Under the pieces are notes generated by a model that had not been told where the DNA came from, searched no databases, and saw only the letters and a list, made by a program, of their open reading frames with translations. Of a stretch of DNA of 11,891 nucleotides, positions 1 to 6,765 are shown one piece after another. Position numbers and translations under genes: made by a program. This stretch comes from DATDOY01 sp035293045. GTDB taxonomy: Bacteria > Actinomycetota > Acidimicrobiia > IMCC26256 > JACPCJ01. Numbering within the stretch: position 1 is the first letter of the stretch; each line of letters begins with the position of its first letter. The DNA is taken from assembly GCA_035293045.1 (NCBI GenBank), contig DATDOY010000163.1, positions 1-11,891 on the forward strand. Reading direction: 5' to 3'.

Positions 1-493
1 GGAAACGGGCGCCGATCTTGGCGACGGCGAGGAGGGCGGCCACCGTCTCGGGGATCATCGGGAGGAAGATGCCGACGGCGTCGTTCTCGCCGATGCCCCG
101 CGCCGTGAGGAGCCCGGCGAGCCGGTCGGTGAGCGCGCGAAGTTCGGCGTAGGTCAGCTCGCGAACCTCCCCGTCCTCGCCCTCCCACACGACGGCGAGG
201 GCGTCCGGACGCGTCTGCGCGTGGCGGTCGAGGCAGTTGTGGGCGAGGTTGAGCCGGCCTCCGACGAACCACCGCGACCATTCGATGCCCTCCGACGTGT
301 CGAGCACCTTGTCGTAGGGCGTGAACCAGTCGAGGCCGAGGAACTTCACGACCGCGTCCCAGAACCACTCGGGGTCGTCGATCGAACGACGGAACAGCTC
401 GTCGTGGGTGGCGAAGCCGTGCTCGACCATGAATCGACCGATGACGCTCGCGCGCACCTGTTCGGGCGTCGCCGCCCACACGATCTCGGGCAC
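1..493 (-). CDS. Acetyl-CoA-synthetase-like AMP-forming acyl-CoA ligase, N-terminal part (partial at window edge)
   Basis: The 164 visible residues match the N-terminal region of acetate-CoA ligases: an ACAS_N-like segment containing WFWDAV, then LDTSEGIEWSRWFVGGRLN (about 64-82), NCLDRHA (86-92), and the start of the AMP-binding domain with ELTYAELR and IFLPMIPETVAALLAVAKIGA (about 112-162). The family activates a carboxylic acid, typically acetate, to an acyl-adenylate and then the CoA thioester in the cytoplasm. The ATP-binding and catalytic motifs lie beyond the left edge, so the substrate cannot be judged; propionate or another short acid is possible. I chose GTG at 493-491 because a TANNNT box (506-501) ends seven bases before it, as in a leaderless mRNA. 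An in-frame ATG at 520-518 would add nine residues and overlap the orn start codon. Neither start has a Shine-Dalgarno sequence. The gene is divergent from orn. Confidence 0.88.
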   Translation of the reverse strand, partial: MPEIVWAATPEQVRASVIGRFMVEHGFATHDELFRRSIDDPEWFWDAVVKFLGLDWFTPYDKVLDTSEGIEWSRWFVGGRLNLAHNCLDRHAQTRPDALAVVWEGEDGEVRELTYAELRALTDRLAGLLTARGIGENDAVGIFLPMIPETVAALLAVAKIGARF

Positions 494-500
494 GGGACGG

Positions 501-512
501 AGGCTATAGGTT
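501..512. promoter_or_regulatory. Overlapping divergent -10 boxes for leaderless transcription of the acyl-CoA ligase and orn
   Basis: The palindrome CTATAG (504-509) sits in the 25-bp gap between the GTG at 493 and the ATG at 519. On the plus strand TAGGTT (507-512) fits TANNNT and ends six bases before the orn ATG. On the minus strand TAGCCT (506-501) fits TANNNT and ends seven bases before the GTG. Both spacings would put the transcription start on the start codon itself. No Shine-Dalgarno sequence precedes either start, which agrees with leaderless translation, common in actinomycetes. No good -35 hexamer is visible on either side. This is inferred from pattern only. Confidence 0.5.
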
Positions 513-518
513 GCTCTC

Positions 519-1073
519 ATGCCCGAACCGCCGCCGTCAGCCGTCCTGCTCTGGCTCGATCTCGAGATGACCGGCCTCGACGTCGAGCGCGAGGTCATTG
601 TCGAGATCGCGGTCCTCGCCACCGACACCGACCTGCGCGCACTCGACGACGGCATCGACATCGTCGTGCACCAGCCCGAGGCCGCGCTGACCACCATGGG
701 CGACCACGTGCGCGAGATGCACACCAAGTCGGGCCTGCTCGAGGCCATCCGCACCTCGACGGTGTCGCTCGAGGACGCCAGTGCGCAGGTCATGGACTAC
801 GTGAAGCGGCACTCCCCCGAGCCGCGCACGGTCCCGCTGTGCGGAAACTCGATCGGGGTCGACCGGCGGTTCCTCGCTCGGTACCTGCCCGAACTCGACG
901 AGTACCTGCACTACCGCTCGATCGACGTGTCGTCGCTCAAAGAGCTCGTGCGTCGGTGGAACCCGGAGGCCTACGCGCACCGCCCACCCAAAGGTGGCGG
1001 CCATCGGGCACTCGCCGACGTGCAGGAGTCGATCGCCGAGCTCGCGTATTACCGCGAGGCCGTCTTCCGCTAG
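519..1073 (+). CDS. orn: Oligoribonuclease (DEDDh 3'-5' exoribonuclease)
   Basis: This 184-residue protein has the usual length and full motif set of oligoribonuclease. The family degrades two- to five-nucleotide RNAs, including the pGpG left from cyclic di-GMP breakdown, to mononucleotides in the cytoplasm. The DEDDh residues are visible: D14 and E16 in WLDLEMTGLD, D115 in CGNSIGVDRRFL, and H162 and D167 in GHRALADVQES. The sequences HYRSIDVSSLKELVRRW (131-147) and AELAYYRE (173-180) are also typical and close to E. coli Orn. The ATG at 519 lacks a Shine-Dalgarno sequence but follows a TANNNT box by six bases, suggesting a leaderless mRNA. The gene is convergent with the aminotransferase gene, with only 15 bp between the two stop codons and no visible terminator hairpin. 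Confidence 0.96.
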   Translation: MPEPPPSAVLLWLDLEMTGLDVEREVIVEIAVLATDTDLRALDDGIDIVVHQPEAALTTMGDHVREMHTKSGLLEAIRTSTVSLEDASAQVMDYVKRHSPEPRTVPLCGNSIGVDRRFLARYLPELDEYLHYRSIDVSSLKELVRRWNPEAYAHRPPKGGGHRALADVQESIAELAYYREAVFR

Positions 1074-1088
1074 CGCGCCCGGAGCCGC

Positions 1089-2174
1089 TCAGATCAGGGT
1101 GCGGATGGCCTCGACGAGGCGATCGACGACCTCCGGGCGAGCGTTGTGACCCATCAACCCGATGCGCCACAGCCGCCCGGCGAACTCGCCGAGGCCGCCG
1201 CCGACCTCGATGCCGTGGTCGTCGAGAAGGCGCGAGCGGGCGACGGCGTCGTCGAGGCCCGGCGGGAGAAGCGCCGTCGTCAGTTCGGGCAGGCGGTGTG
1301 TCTCGTCGACGAGGAACTCGAAGCCGAGGGACGGCAAGGTGGCGTACAAGCGCTCGGCCGCGGCCCGGTGACGCGCCCATGCCGCGTCGAGTCCCTCATC
1401 GAGGAGCACGCCAAGCCCCGCGTGCAGCGCGTAGATCATCGAGATCGGCAGGGTGTGGTGGTAGCGGCGCTCGCTCTGATACGCGCCCACGAGGCCGAGG
1501 TCGAGATACCACGACTGCGGCGGGGTTGCTCGGGTGCGAATGCGCTCGGCGGCGCGGGCTGAGAAGGTGACGGGAGCGAGCCCAGGCGGGACGCCGAGGC
1601 ACTTCTGCGTGCCGCTGTAGCAGGCGTCGATGCGCCAGCCGTCGACGTCGAGAGGGATCCCGCCGAGCGAGGTGACGGCGTCGACGACGAGCAGCGTGTC
1701 GGTGTCGGCGAGGGCGGCGAGCGGGGCCAGAGGGTTCTCGACCCCGGTGGACGTCTCGGCGTGGACGGTGGCGACGAGCCGCGCGCCGGGCGCTCGGCGC
1801 TGCGCGGCGAGCAGGTCCTCGGGGTCGATCGGCCGGCCCCACGGCGCCTCGACGCGGATCACGGTCGCCCCGCAACGGGTGGCGATCTCAGCGAGTCGTC
1901 CGCCGAACACGCCGTTGACACCGACGATGGCGGCGTCACCCGGCTCGAGGAGGTTGACCAGGCACGCCTCCATGCCGGCCGACCCCGTGCCCGAGACAGG
2001 AAGGGTCAGGGCATTGGCCGTCTGGAACGCGCGCCGGAGCCGTTCACAGGTTTCGTCGAAGACGGCGAGGAACTCGGGGTCGAGGTGGCCGAGCACAGGG
2101 CGCCCGAGCGCCTCCATGACCTCGGGGTAGGGGTTCGAGGGACCCGGACCGAGGAGCAGGCGCGAGTCGGTCAT
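1089..2174 (-). CDS. Alanine/serine-glyoxylate-type aminotransferase (class V, PLP-dependent)
   Basis: This 361-residue protein is a fold-type I, class V aminotransferase of the alanine-glyoxylate / serine-glyoxylate / PucG (ureidoglycine-glyoxylate) group. Visible marks are LLLGPGPSNPYPEVMEALGR at the N terminus, the glycine-rich SGTGSAGMEACLVNLLEPGD cofactor region, D165 in VVDAVTSLGG (expected to contact the PLP ring nitrogen), and K191 in CYSGTQKCLG (expected Schiff-base lysine). The family moves an amino group between glyoxylate and alanine, serine or a ureido amino acid; which donor is used cannot be read from sequence. The ATG at 2174 overlaps the ppx stop in an ATGA junction and has no clear Shine-Dalgarno sequence, so translational coupling is likely. 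It is the last gene of the minus-strand run. From memory, it is not part of the equivalent mycobacterial cluster. Confidence 0.9.
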   Translation of the reverse strand: MTDSRLLLGPGPSNPYPEVMEALGRPVLGHLDPEFLAVFDETCERLRRAFQTANALTLPVSGTGSAGMEACLVNLLEPGDAAIVGVNGVFGGRLAEIATRCGATVIRVEAPWGRPIDPEDLLAAQRRAPGARLVATVHAETSTGVENPLAPLAALADTDTLLVVDAVTSLGGIPLDVDGWRIDACYSGTQKCLGVPPGLAPVTFSARAAERIRTRATPPQSWYLDLGLVGAYQSERRYHHTLPISMIYALHAGLGVLLDEGLDAAWARHRAAAERLYATLPSLGFEFLVDETHRLPELTTALLPPGLDDAVARSRLLDDHGIEVGGGLGEFAGRLWRIGLMGHNARPEVVDRLVEAIRTLI

Positions 2175-3082
2175 GACGCCATGGATCGCGCCAAGCCGTC
2201 CAGGATGTCGGCCTCCGACACCAGCATCTCGTCGCGGTCGTAGTGGCGCATGACCGCGACCAGCACGATGGCGCCCCCGACGATGACGTCGACGCGACCG
2301 GGCTCGAGTCCGGGGTTGTGCCGGCGCTGGTCGGCGGCCTCGGTGGCGAGCGTGCGGAAGACCTCTTCGGCCGCCGACCGGGTGAGGCGGAAGTGGTGGA
2401 TCCGGCCGCGGTCGTATTCCTCGAGACCCAACTCGATCGCGGCCACGGTGCTCACCGTGCCCGCGAGGCCGATCAGGGTCTTGGCCTCGTGCGCGCTCGG
2501 GAGCGCCATGTCGGCGTCGGTGAGGTGCAGCCGCACGACTTGGACCGCCTGTGACAGTTCCTCGGCGCTCGGCGGATCGGAGTGGAGGAACTGCTCGGTC
2601 ACCCGCACGCAACCCACGTCGAGCGACACCTCGCCCTCGGGCATCGTGGTTCCCACCACCAACTCGGTGGACCCGCCGCCGATGTCCACCACGAGGAACG
2701 GCGCCGGCTCGTCGACCCCTGCCGTGGCGCCGTCGAACGACAGCCGCGCTTCGTCGGCTCCGGTCAGGATTTCCCCCCGGGTCCCGAGGGTCCGTGCGAT
2801 CGCGGCGAGGAGATCGTCGGCGTTGGACGCGTCGCGCGCGGCGCTCGTGGCGACGGCACGAACCCGTTCCACCCCGAGGTCGTCGAGCGCGCGCCGGTAC
2901 TCACCGAGTGCTTCGACCGTGCGCTCGATCGCCGCGTCGGCGAGGCGCCTCGACGCGTCGACGCCCTGCCCGAGCCGGGTGATTCGCATGCGGCGATCGA
3001 GGGTCGCGACCTGTCCGCCGTCGACGTCCGCAATGAGCAGACGCGTCGAGTTGGTGCCCATGTCGATGGCGCCGACCCTCAC
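2171..3082 (-). CDS. Ppx/GppA family exopolyphosphatase / pppGpp phosphohydrolase, short form
   Basis: This 303-residue protein has the ASKHA fold motifs of the Ppx/GppA family: AIDMGTNSTRLLIADV (5-20, phosphate loop 1), RAVATSAARDASN (75-87), E111 in TGADEARLSF (expected catalytic acid), VVDIGGGSTELVVG (131-144, phosphate loop 2), and LIGLAGTVSTVAAI (203-216). The family removes terminal phosphate from inorganic polyphosphate or from pppGpp. At about 300 residues it holds only the two-lobed core and lacks the C-terminal HD-like region of E. coli Ppx; short forms are normal in actinomycetes. The GTG at 3082 overlaps the DUF501 stop (GTGA) and has GGAG eight bases upstream. Its stop overlaps the aminotransferase start (ATGA). 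Substrate preference between polyphosphate and pppGpp cannot be decided here. Confidence 0.93.
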   Translation of the reverse strand: MRVGAIDMGTNSTRLLIADVDGGQVATLDRRMRITRLGQGVDASRRLADAAIERTVEALGEYRRALDDLGVERVRAVATSAARDASNADDLLAAIARTLGTRGEILTGADEARLSFDGATAGVDEPAPFLVVDIGGGSTELVVGTTMPEGEVSLDVGCVRVTEQFLHSDPPSAEELSQAVQVVRLHLTDADMALPSAHEAKTLIGLAGTVSTVAAIELGLEEYDRGRIHHFRLTRSAAEEVFRTLATEAADQRRHNPGLEPGRVDVIVGGAIVLVAVMRHYDRDEMLVSEADILDGLARSMAS

Positions 3083-3552
3083 GTCAGCGGCTCCGTCGAG
3101 ATTGGGGATTCCACACGGGCGGCGACCCACTCGCCGACGGGGTCGGCATTCCCGGCGAGCAGGTTGGCGAGGTGGGCGTGGAGGCACTTCACCCCGCGTC
3201 GGGTCCCTCCCACGCCGCCCGACGGCCGCGGCCCGGCGTGGCCGGGAGGGAGCGCCGCGTCACGTTCGACGGCGTACCGTTCGTGCGTTGTCGCGAGCGC
3301 CTCCGCGTCGACCGCCTCCTCGGCGGCGCGGACGCCGCCTTCCGCTTCGAGACGAGACACCGCGAGCGCGAGCTCGCGGTCCACGAGCCAGTATCTCGTC
3401 GGCATCGGCGTGCCGTCGGCGAGCAGCGGCGCGTTCCGGATCACCACGGGCGCCCCGCTACCGACGCGCCGCACCACGACCGCGAACGCGGCGAGCGGCG
3501 CTCGCCCGAGGAGCGCAGTGACGGCAGCGTGGTCGGTCCGGGACGCGTGCAC
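3079..3552 (-). CDS. DUF501 family protein
   Basis: This 157-residue soluble protein is recognised as the DUF501 family by the central PTRYWLVDREL (51-61), HERYAVERD (90-98), and the C-terminal GVKCLHAHLANLLAGNADPVG (120-140). No enzymatic function is established for the family. Its conserved Cys-Leu-His-Ala-His cluster (C123, H125, H127) could bind a metal, but that is inference. Placement between an FtsB/DivIC-like gene and ppx is the usual actinomycete context; the mycobacterial counterpart is Rv1025 (from memory). The GTG at 3552 follows the ftsB stop by 34 bp with a weak purine stretch, GGGGAAG, upstream. The stop overlaps the ppx GTG, so the two are probably translated together. Confidence 0.88.
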   Translation of the reverse strand: MHASRTDHAAVTALLGRAPLAAFAVVVRRVGSGAPVVIRNAPLLADGTPMPTRYWLVDRELALAVSRLEAEGGVRAAEEAVDAEALATTHERYAVERDAALPPGHAGPRPSGGVGGTRRGVKCLHAHLANLLAGNADPVGEWVAARVESPISTEPLT

Positions 3553-3586
3553 CGGGCCAGTCTTCCCCGCGTCGCGGCAACGCGCC

Positions 3587-3949
3587 CTACTCGAACCCCC
3601 ACGCGGCCCGGATGGTGGCGATGGCCTCTTCGGTCGTCCCCTGGCGCCGGATGGCCTCCATCTCCGAGGGGATCATCACGAAGACCTCCTCGCCCGGGCG
3701 GGCGAGGTTGTACTCCTCGCGGGCGATGCGCTCGATCGCGCTGGGGTCGCTGAGCTCGCCGATGCGGCCGCGCATGCGTTCGTTCTCGGTGCGGATGACG
3801 TCGAGGCGCTTCTCGACGGCGCCGATGGCGCGCCGTTGGTCGAGGTAGGTGCGGGTCGGGAAGACGGCGAGGAACAACACGCCCACCAGCAGGACGACCC
3901 CGATCATGAATCGGGCCAGGGCCCCGAAGCGTGCTCGCCGCGGGCTCAT
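3587..3949 (-). CDS. FtsB/DivIC-like septum formation initiator protein
   Basis: This 120-residue bitopic membrane protein has a short basic N terminus (MSPRRARFGALAR), one transmembrane segment at about 14-30 (FMIGVVLLVGVLFLAVF), then a charged heptad-like coiled coil at about 36-66 leading into the family signature DPSAIERIAREEYNLARPGEEVF (68-90). In the FtsB/DivIC family this region lies outside the membrane and pairs with FtsL in the divisome complex that controls septal peptidoglycan synthesis. A further 30 residues rich in Glu, Arg and Ala follow. The ATG at 3949 overlaps the enolase stop (ATGA) and has GAGG a few bases upstream. Longer readings of this frame run inside eno and are rejected. 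The eno-ftsB-DUF501-ppx order matches actinomycetes. Confidence 0.92.
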   Translation of the reverse strand: MSPRRARFGALARFMIGVVLLVGVLFLAVFPTRTYLDQRRAIGAVEKRLDVIRTENERMRGRIGELSDPSAIERIAREEYNLARPGEEVFVMIPSEMEAIRRQGTTEEAIATIRAAWGFE

Positions 3950-5211
3950 GAACCTCGGCGGGGGAACCCGGCCGCTTCGCCGAGATCCTCTTCGATGCGC
4001 AGCAGTTGGTTGTACTTCGCCACGCGGTCGCTGCGCGCGGGCGCGCCGGTTTTGATCTGCCCGCAGTTGGTGGCGACGGCGAGGTCGGCGATCGTTGCGT
4101 CCTCGGTCTCGCCGCTGCGGTGCGACATCACGCTCCCGTAGCCCGCCCGCGTGGCGAGACCCACGGTCTCGAGCGTCTCGGTGAGGGTGCCGATCTGGTT
4201 GACCTTCACGAGGATGGCGTTGGCGACGCCGGCGTCGATCCCACGCTGAAGGCGCTCGGCGTTGGTGACGAACACGTCGTCGCCGACAAGTTGCACGTCG
4301 CCCCCGGCGAGCGTGGTGAGAACCCGCCAGCCCTCCCAGTCGTCCTCCGCCATGCCGTCCTCGATGGAGACGATCGGATAGGTGCGGCACCACCGGGCCA
4401 GCTCCTCGGCGAACTCGTCGGACGAGAAGGACCTCCCCTCGCCGACCAGCTCGTACTTGCCCTCTTGGTAGAACTCGGTGGACGCGACGTCGAGCGCCAC
4501 CGCGATCTCTTCGCCGGGCCGGAAGCCCGCCCGCTCGATGGACTCGACGAGCAACGTGATGGCCTCCTCGTTGGCGGCGAGGCTGGGGGCGAACCCGCCT
4601 TCGTCGCCGAGGCCCGTGGAGAGTCCGCGCTCGCGAAGCAGGCTCTTCAGCACGTGGTACGTCTCCGTGCCCCAGCGCAGCGCCTCGGAAAACCCGGCCG
4701 CGCCGACCGGCATCAGCATGAACTCCTGGACGTCGACGTTGCTGTCGGCGTGAGCGCCGCCGTTGAGCACGTTCATCATCGGGACCGGCAGCACGTGGGC
4801 GTCGGTGCCGCCGACATAGCGGTAGAGCGGGAGGTCTTGCTCGTCGGCCGCCGCCTTGGCGACCGCAAGCGACACGCCGAGGATGGCGTTGGCGCCGAGG
4901 CGGGCCTTGTTGGCGGTGCCGTCGAGGTCGACGAGCGCCCGATCGACGCCCCGCTGGTCGAGCGCTTCCTCGCCGAGGAGGGCGTCGCCGATGGCGCCGT
5001 TCACATTGGCGACCGCCGTGAGCACACCTTTGCCCGCGTACCGCTCTCCCCCATCGCGCAGTTCGACGGCCTCGTGGGCCCCCGTGCTGGCTCCGCTGGG
5101 GACGGCGGCGCGTCCCGAGGCTCCCGAGGCGAGACCCACCTCGACCTCGACGGTCGGGTTCCCACGCGAGTCGAGGATCTCGCGTGCCTGGATGTGGACG
5201 ATCTCGCTCAT
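3946..5211 (-). CDS. eno: Enolase (phosphopyruvate hydratase)
   Basis: This 421-residue protein is a full-length enolase, which interconverts 2-phosphoglycerate and phosphoenolpyruvate in glycolysis and gluconeogenesis. Visible family motifs are AREILDSRGNPTVEVEV (9-25), the mobile loop SGASTGAHEAVELRD, E204 in GDEGGFAPSL (counterpart of the E. coli E209 acid), the Mg ligands in ALDVASTEFY, SIEDGMAEDD and LVGDDVFVTN, K336 in LVKVNQIGTL (expected base), SHRSGETED, and K387 in GQIKTGAPARSDR. The ATG at 5211 is preceded by AGGAG with a four-base gap, the clearest Shine-Dalgarno in the window. A -10-like TACAAT lies upstream, so eno probably has its own promoter besides read-through from mazG. 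Its stop overlaps the ftsB start. Nothing looks abnormal. Confidence 0.98.
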   Translation of the reverse strand: MSEIVHIQAREILDSRGNPTVEVEVGLASGASGRAAVPSGASTGAHEAVELRDGGERYAGKGVLTAVANVNGAIGDALLGEEALDQRGVDRALVDLDGTANKARLGANAILGVSLAVAKAAADEQDLPLYRYVGGTDAHVLPVPMMNVLNGGAHADSNVDVQEFMLMPVGAAGFSEALRWGTETYHVLKSLLRERGLSTGLGDEGGFAPSLAANEEAITLLVESIERAGFRPGEEIAVALDVASTEFYQEGKYELVGEGRSFSSDEFAEELARWCRTYPIVSIEDGMAEDDWEGWRVLTTLAGGDVQLVGDDVFVTNAERLQRGIDAGVANAILVKVNQIGTLTETLETVGLATRAGYGSVMSHRSGETEDATIADLAVATNCGQIKTGAPARSDRVAKYNQLLRIEEDLGEAAGFPRRGS

Positions 5212-5215
5212 GTCA

Positions 5216-5220
5216 CTCCT
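5216..5220 (-). promoter_or_regulatory. Shine-Dalgarno sequence of eno
   Basis: AGGAG on the minus strand stands four bases before the eno ATG at 5211. It is the strongest ribosome-binding site here and fixes the enolase start. It contrasts with the neighbouring genes, whose starts overlap the previous stop and mostly lack such a site. Confidence 0.8.
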
Positions 5221-5235
5221 GTTACTTGTGTTGAA

Positions 5236-5264
5236 ATTGTAATCGACTGATGACCCGGGAAACC
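5236..5264 (-). promoter_or_regulatory. Candidate eno promoter
   Basis: In the 66-bp gap between mazG and eno the minus strand reads TACAAT at 5241-5236, a good -10 box, inside the most AT-rich stretch of the window. With a 17-base spacer the -35 position (5264-5259) reads GGTTTC, a poor match to TTGACA. A start about seven bases downstream would give a leader of roughly 17 nt that includes the AGGAG site. This would allow eno, ftsB, DUF501, ppx and the aminotransferase gene to be expressed apart from mfd. Confidence 0.45.
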
Positions 5265-5280
5265 GCCACGCAGCGGGTCA
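5251..5280. repeat. Imperfectly spaced inverted repeat between mazG and eno
   Basis: TGACCCG (5251-5257) and CGGGTCA (5274-5280) are exact 7-base inverted arms around a 16-base centre. The right arm contains the mazG stop codon, and the left arm lies in the spacer of the candidate eno promoter. It could be an RNA hairpin at the end of mazG or an operator for eno. There is no T-run after it on the minus strand, so it is not a standard intrinsic terminator. In such GC-rich DNA it may be chance. Confidence 0.25.
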
Positions 5281-6765
5281 GCGGGTCCCGTGGCTCTCGA
5301 TCCATAGTGCGCCCATGGTGTCGGGAGGGAGCGCCCCGAGGTCGAGACCTCGCTCGGCAGCGAGCGCCTCGAGCGCGAGGAATCGCTCGCGGAACCGGGC
5401 GCCCCACGCACGGAGCGCCGTCTCGGCGTCGAACCCCTTCTCGCGCGCCACGAGCGCCACCGCCGCGAGGAGGTCGCCCACGAGGGTGACGGCTTCCTGC
5501 CCGTCGACGACCTCGAGCCGGGTCGCGGCCCGGCCGATCGCTCCCGCTGCTTCGCCGATGCTCATGGCAGGAAGGCCCGCCGAGGACGCCTTGCGCAGGA
5601 GCTTGTGGGCGTAGAGGAGCGCCGGGAGCCCGGCGGGCACGTCGGCGACAAACGACTTGACCCCGCCCGCGGACGCCTTTTCCTCGGCCTTGATCTGCTC
5701 CCAGTTGCGCATCACCTCGCCGGCGCCCTCGGCCTGCCAACGGCCGGTGGGGTCGCCGAACACGTGGGGGTGCCGGCGAACCAGCTTCTCGTGGATCCCC
5801 GAGAGGACGTCGGTGGTCGTGAAGGCGCCCGCCTCCCGCGCCAGCGTGGCGTGGAAGACCACCTGCGCGGTGAGATCGCCGAGTTCGTCCTCGACGCGGG
5901 CATACACGGCCGGGTCGACGGGGCCGTCCGGGGCTTCGGGCGGAAGGGCCTCGAGCGCCTCGATCACCTCGTAGGCCTCCTCGACGAGGTGGCGGGTGAG
6001 GGTGTGATGGGTCTGCTCGGCGTCCCACGGGCAGCCGCCCGGGCCGCGGAGGCGCTCGATCAGGGCGACGAAGCGGGCGAACTCCGCGCCGGGCGCCGCC
6101 CCGAGGTCGACGTAAACCGACGTCAGGTGGTCGGGCGGGTCGCCGCGGTCGAGGTCCTCGAGTGCCAGCGTCTCGACGCGCTCATCCGACAGGCCCAAGC
6201 GCGACGCGATGGTGACGGGCGCGTCGGGCGGCAGCGATTCGAGCAGCGCCAACTTCACGTCGGAGAGCACCGCCGGGGAGTCGCACTGCGAGATGAGCAG
6301 CGGCCCACCGAGAAGGAGCGTCTCGCGATCGAGCGTGCGGGCGTCGGCGATCCGGCCGCCCCCGAGGGGGTCGACGCCGAGGCGCGCCCACGCCAGCTCG
6401 GCGAACGAGAGACCGGGGATCACCTCGACGTCGATGCCGTCGAGCGCCCGCAACATGACGACTGTGCGTTCGGCGACGCCGGGGTTTCCGGGGACGGCGT
6501 AGGCGACGGCGGAGCCGGCGGCGCGAGCCGCGTGCTCGACGTCCGCCACGATCGCCGCATACGCGACGTCGAGGTCAGGCGCCGCGTCGTAGTGATGATC
6601 GAGCGAGACGAAGTTCATCCCTTCGGCCGTGAGCTCCTCGACGGCGGGATGGCGGGCGGTGCGCACGAAGCGCAGCGACGCGTCCTCGAGCGCTCGGCGG
6701 GCGGCCGGGAGCAGAAGGTCGGCGCCCGCGGGCCCGAGGCCCACGACGACGACCCGGGCCGTCAT
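5278..6765 (-). CDS. mazG: Tetrapyrrole-methylase-like / MazG fusion, nucleoside triphosphate pyrophosphohydrolase
   Basis: This 495-residue protein joins two parts. Residues 1 to about 222 resemble a tetrapyrrole (corrin/porphyrin) methylase fold, with VVVVGLGPAGADLLLPAARR at the start, YAVPGNPGVAERTV (89-102) and VEVIPGLSFAELAWARLGVDP (113-133). Residues from about 230 form the MazG part: LIERLRGPGGCPWDAEQTH (235-253), the metal-binding E262, E263, E266 of LVEEAYEVIEALE, and E294/D297 of EDELGDLTAQVVFHA. A second MazG-like repeat follows at about 383-465 (LLYAHKLLRKA, GDLLAAVALVAREKGFD, ALRAWGARFRERF) but lacks the EExxE cluster. MazG proteins hydrolyse NTPs or dNTPs to monophosphates and pyrophosphate, cleaning damaged nucleotides or lowering ppGpp. 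The layout resembles B. subtilis YabN. The ATG at 6763-6765 overlaps the isomerase stop (ATGA). The target of the methylase part is unknown. Confidence 0.93.
   Translation of the reverse strand: MTARVVVVGLGPAGADLLLPAARRALEDASLRFVRTARHPAVEELTAEGMNFVSLDHHYDAAPDLDVAYAAIVADVEHAARAAGSAVAYAVPGNPGVAERTVVMLRALDGIDVEVIPGLSFAELAWARLGVDPLGGGRIADARTLDRETLLLGGPLLISQCDSPAVLSDVKLALLESLPPDAPVTIASRLGLSDERVETLALEDLDRGDPPDHLTSVYVDLGAAPGAEFARFVALIERLRGPGGCPWDAEQTHHTLTRHLVEEAYEVIEALEALPPEAPDGPVDPAVYARVEDELGDLTAQVVFHATLAREAGAFTTTDVLSGIHEKLVRRHPHVFGDPTGRWQAEGAGEVMRNWEQIKAEEKASAGGVKSFVADVPAGLPALLYAHKLLRKASSAGLPAMSIGEAAGAIGRAATRLEVVDGQEAVTLVGDLLAAVALVAREKGFDAETALRAWGARFRERFLALEALAAERGLDLGALPPDTMGALWIESHGTR

Noticed and set aside
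1074..1088. Possible bidirectional terminator between orn and the aminotransferase gene
   Set aside because: Only 15 bases separate the stops, with no stable hairpin or T-run visible on either strand.
221..1570. A 449-codon plus-strand frame running across the ligase, orn and aminotransferase genes
   Set aside because: It is out of frame with orn, overlaps three well-supported genes and becomes an arginine-rich low-complexity product.
3950..4393. N-terminal extension of the FtsB-like protein into eno
   Set aside because: The extension is arginine-rich shadow sequence inside eno. The ATG at 3949 overlaps the eno stop and gives a normal family length.
4006..5250. A 414-codon plus-strand open frame antisense to eno
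   Set aside because: Enolase is beyond doubt on the other strand; the antisense product shows only composition bias.
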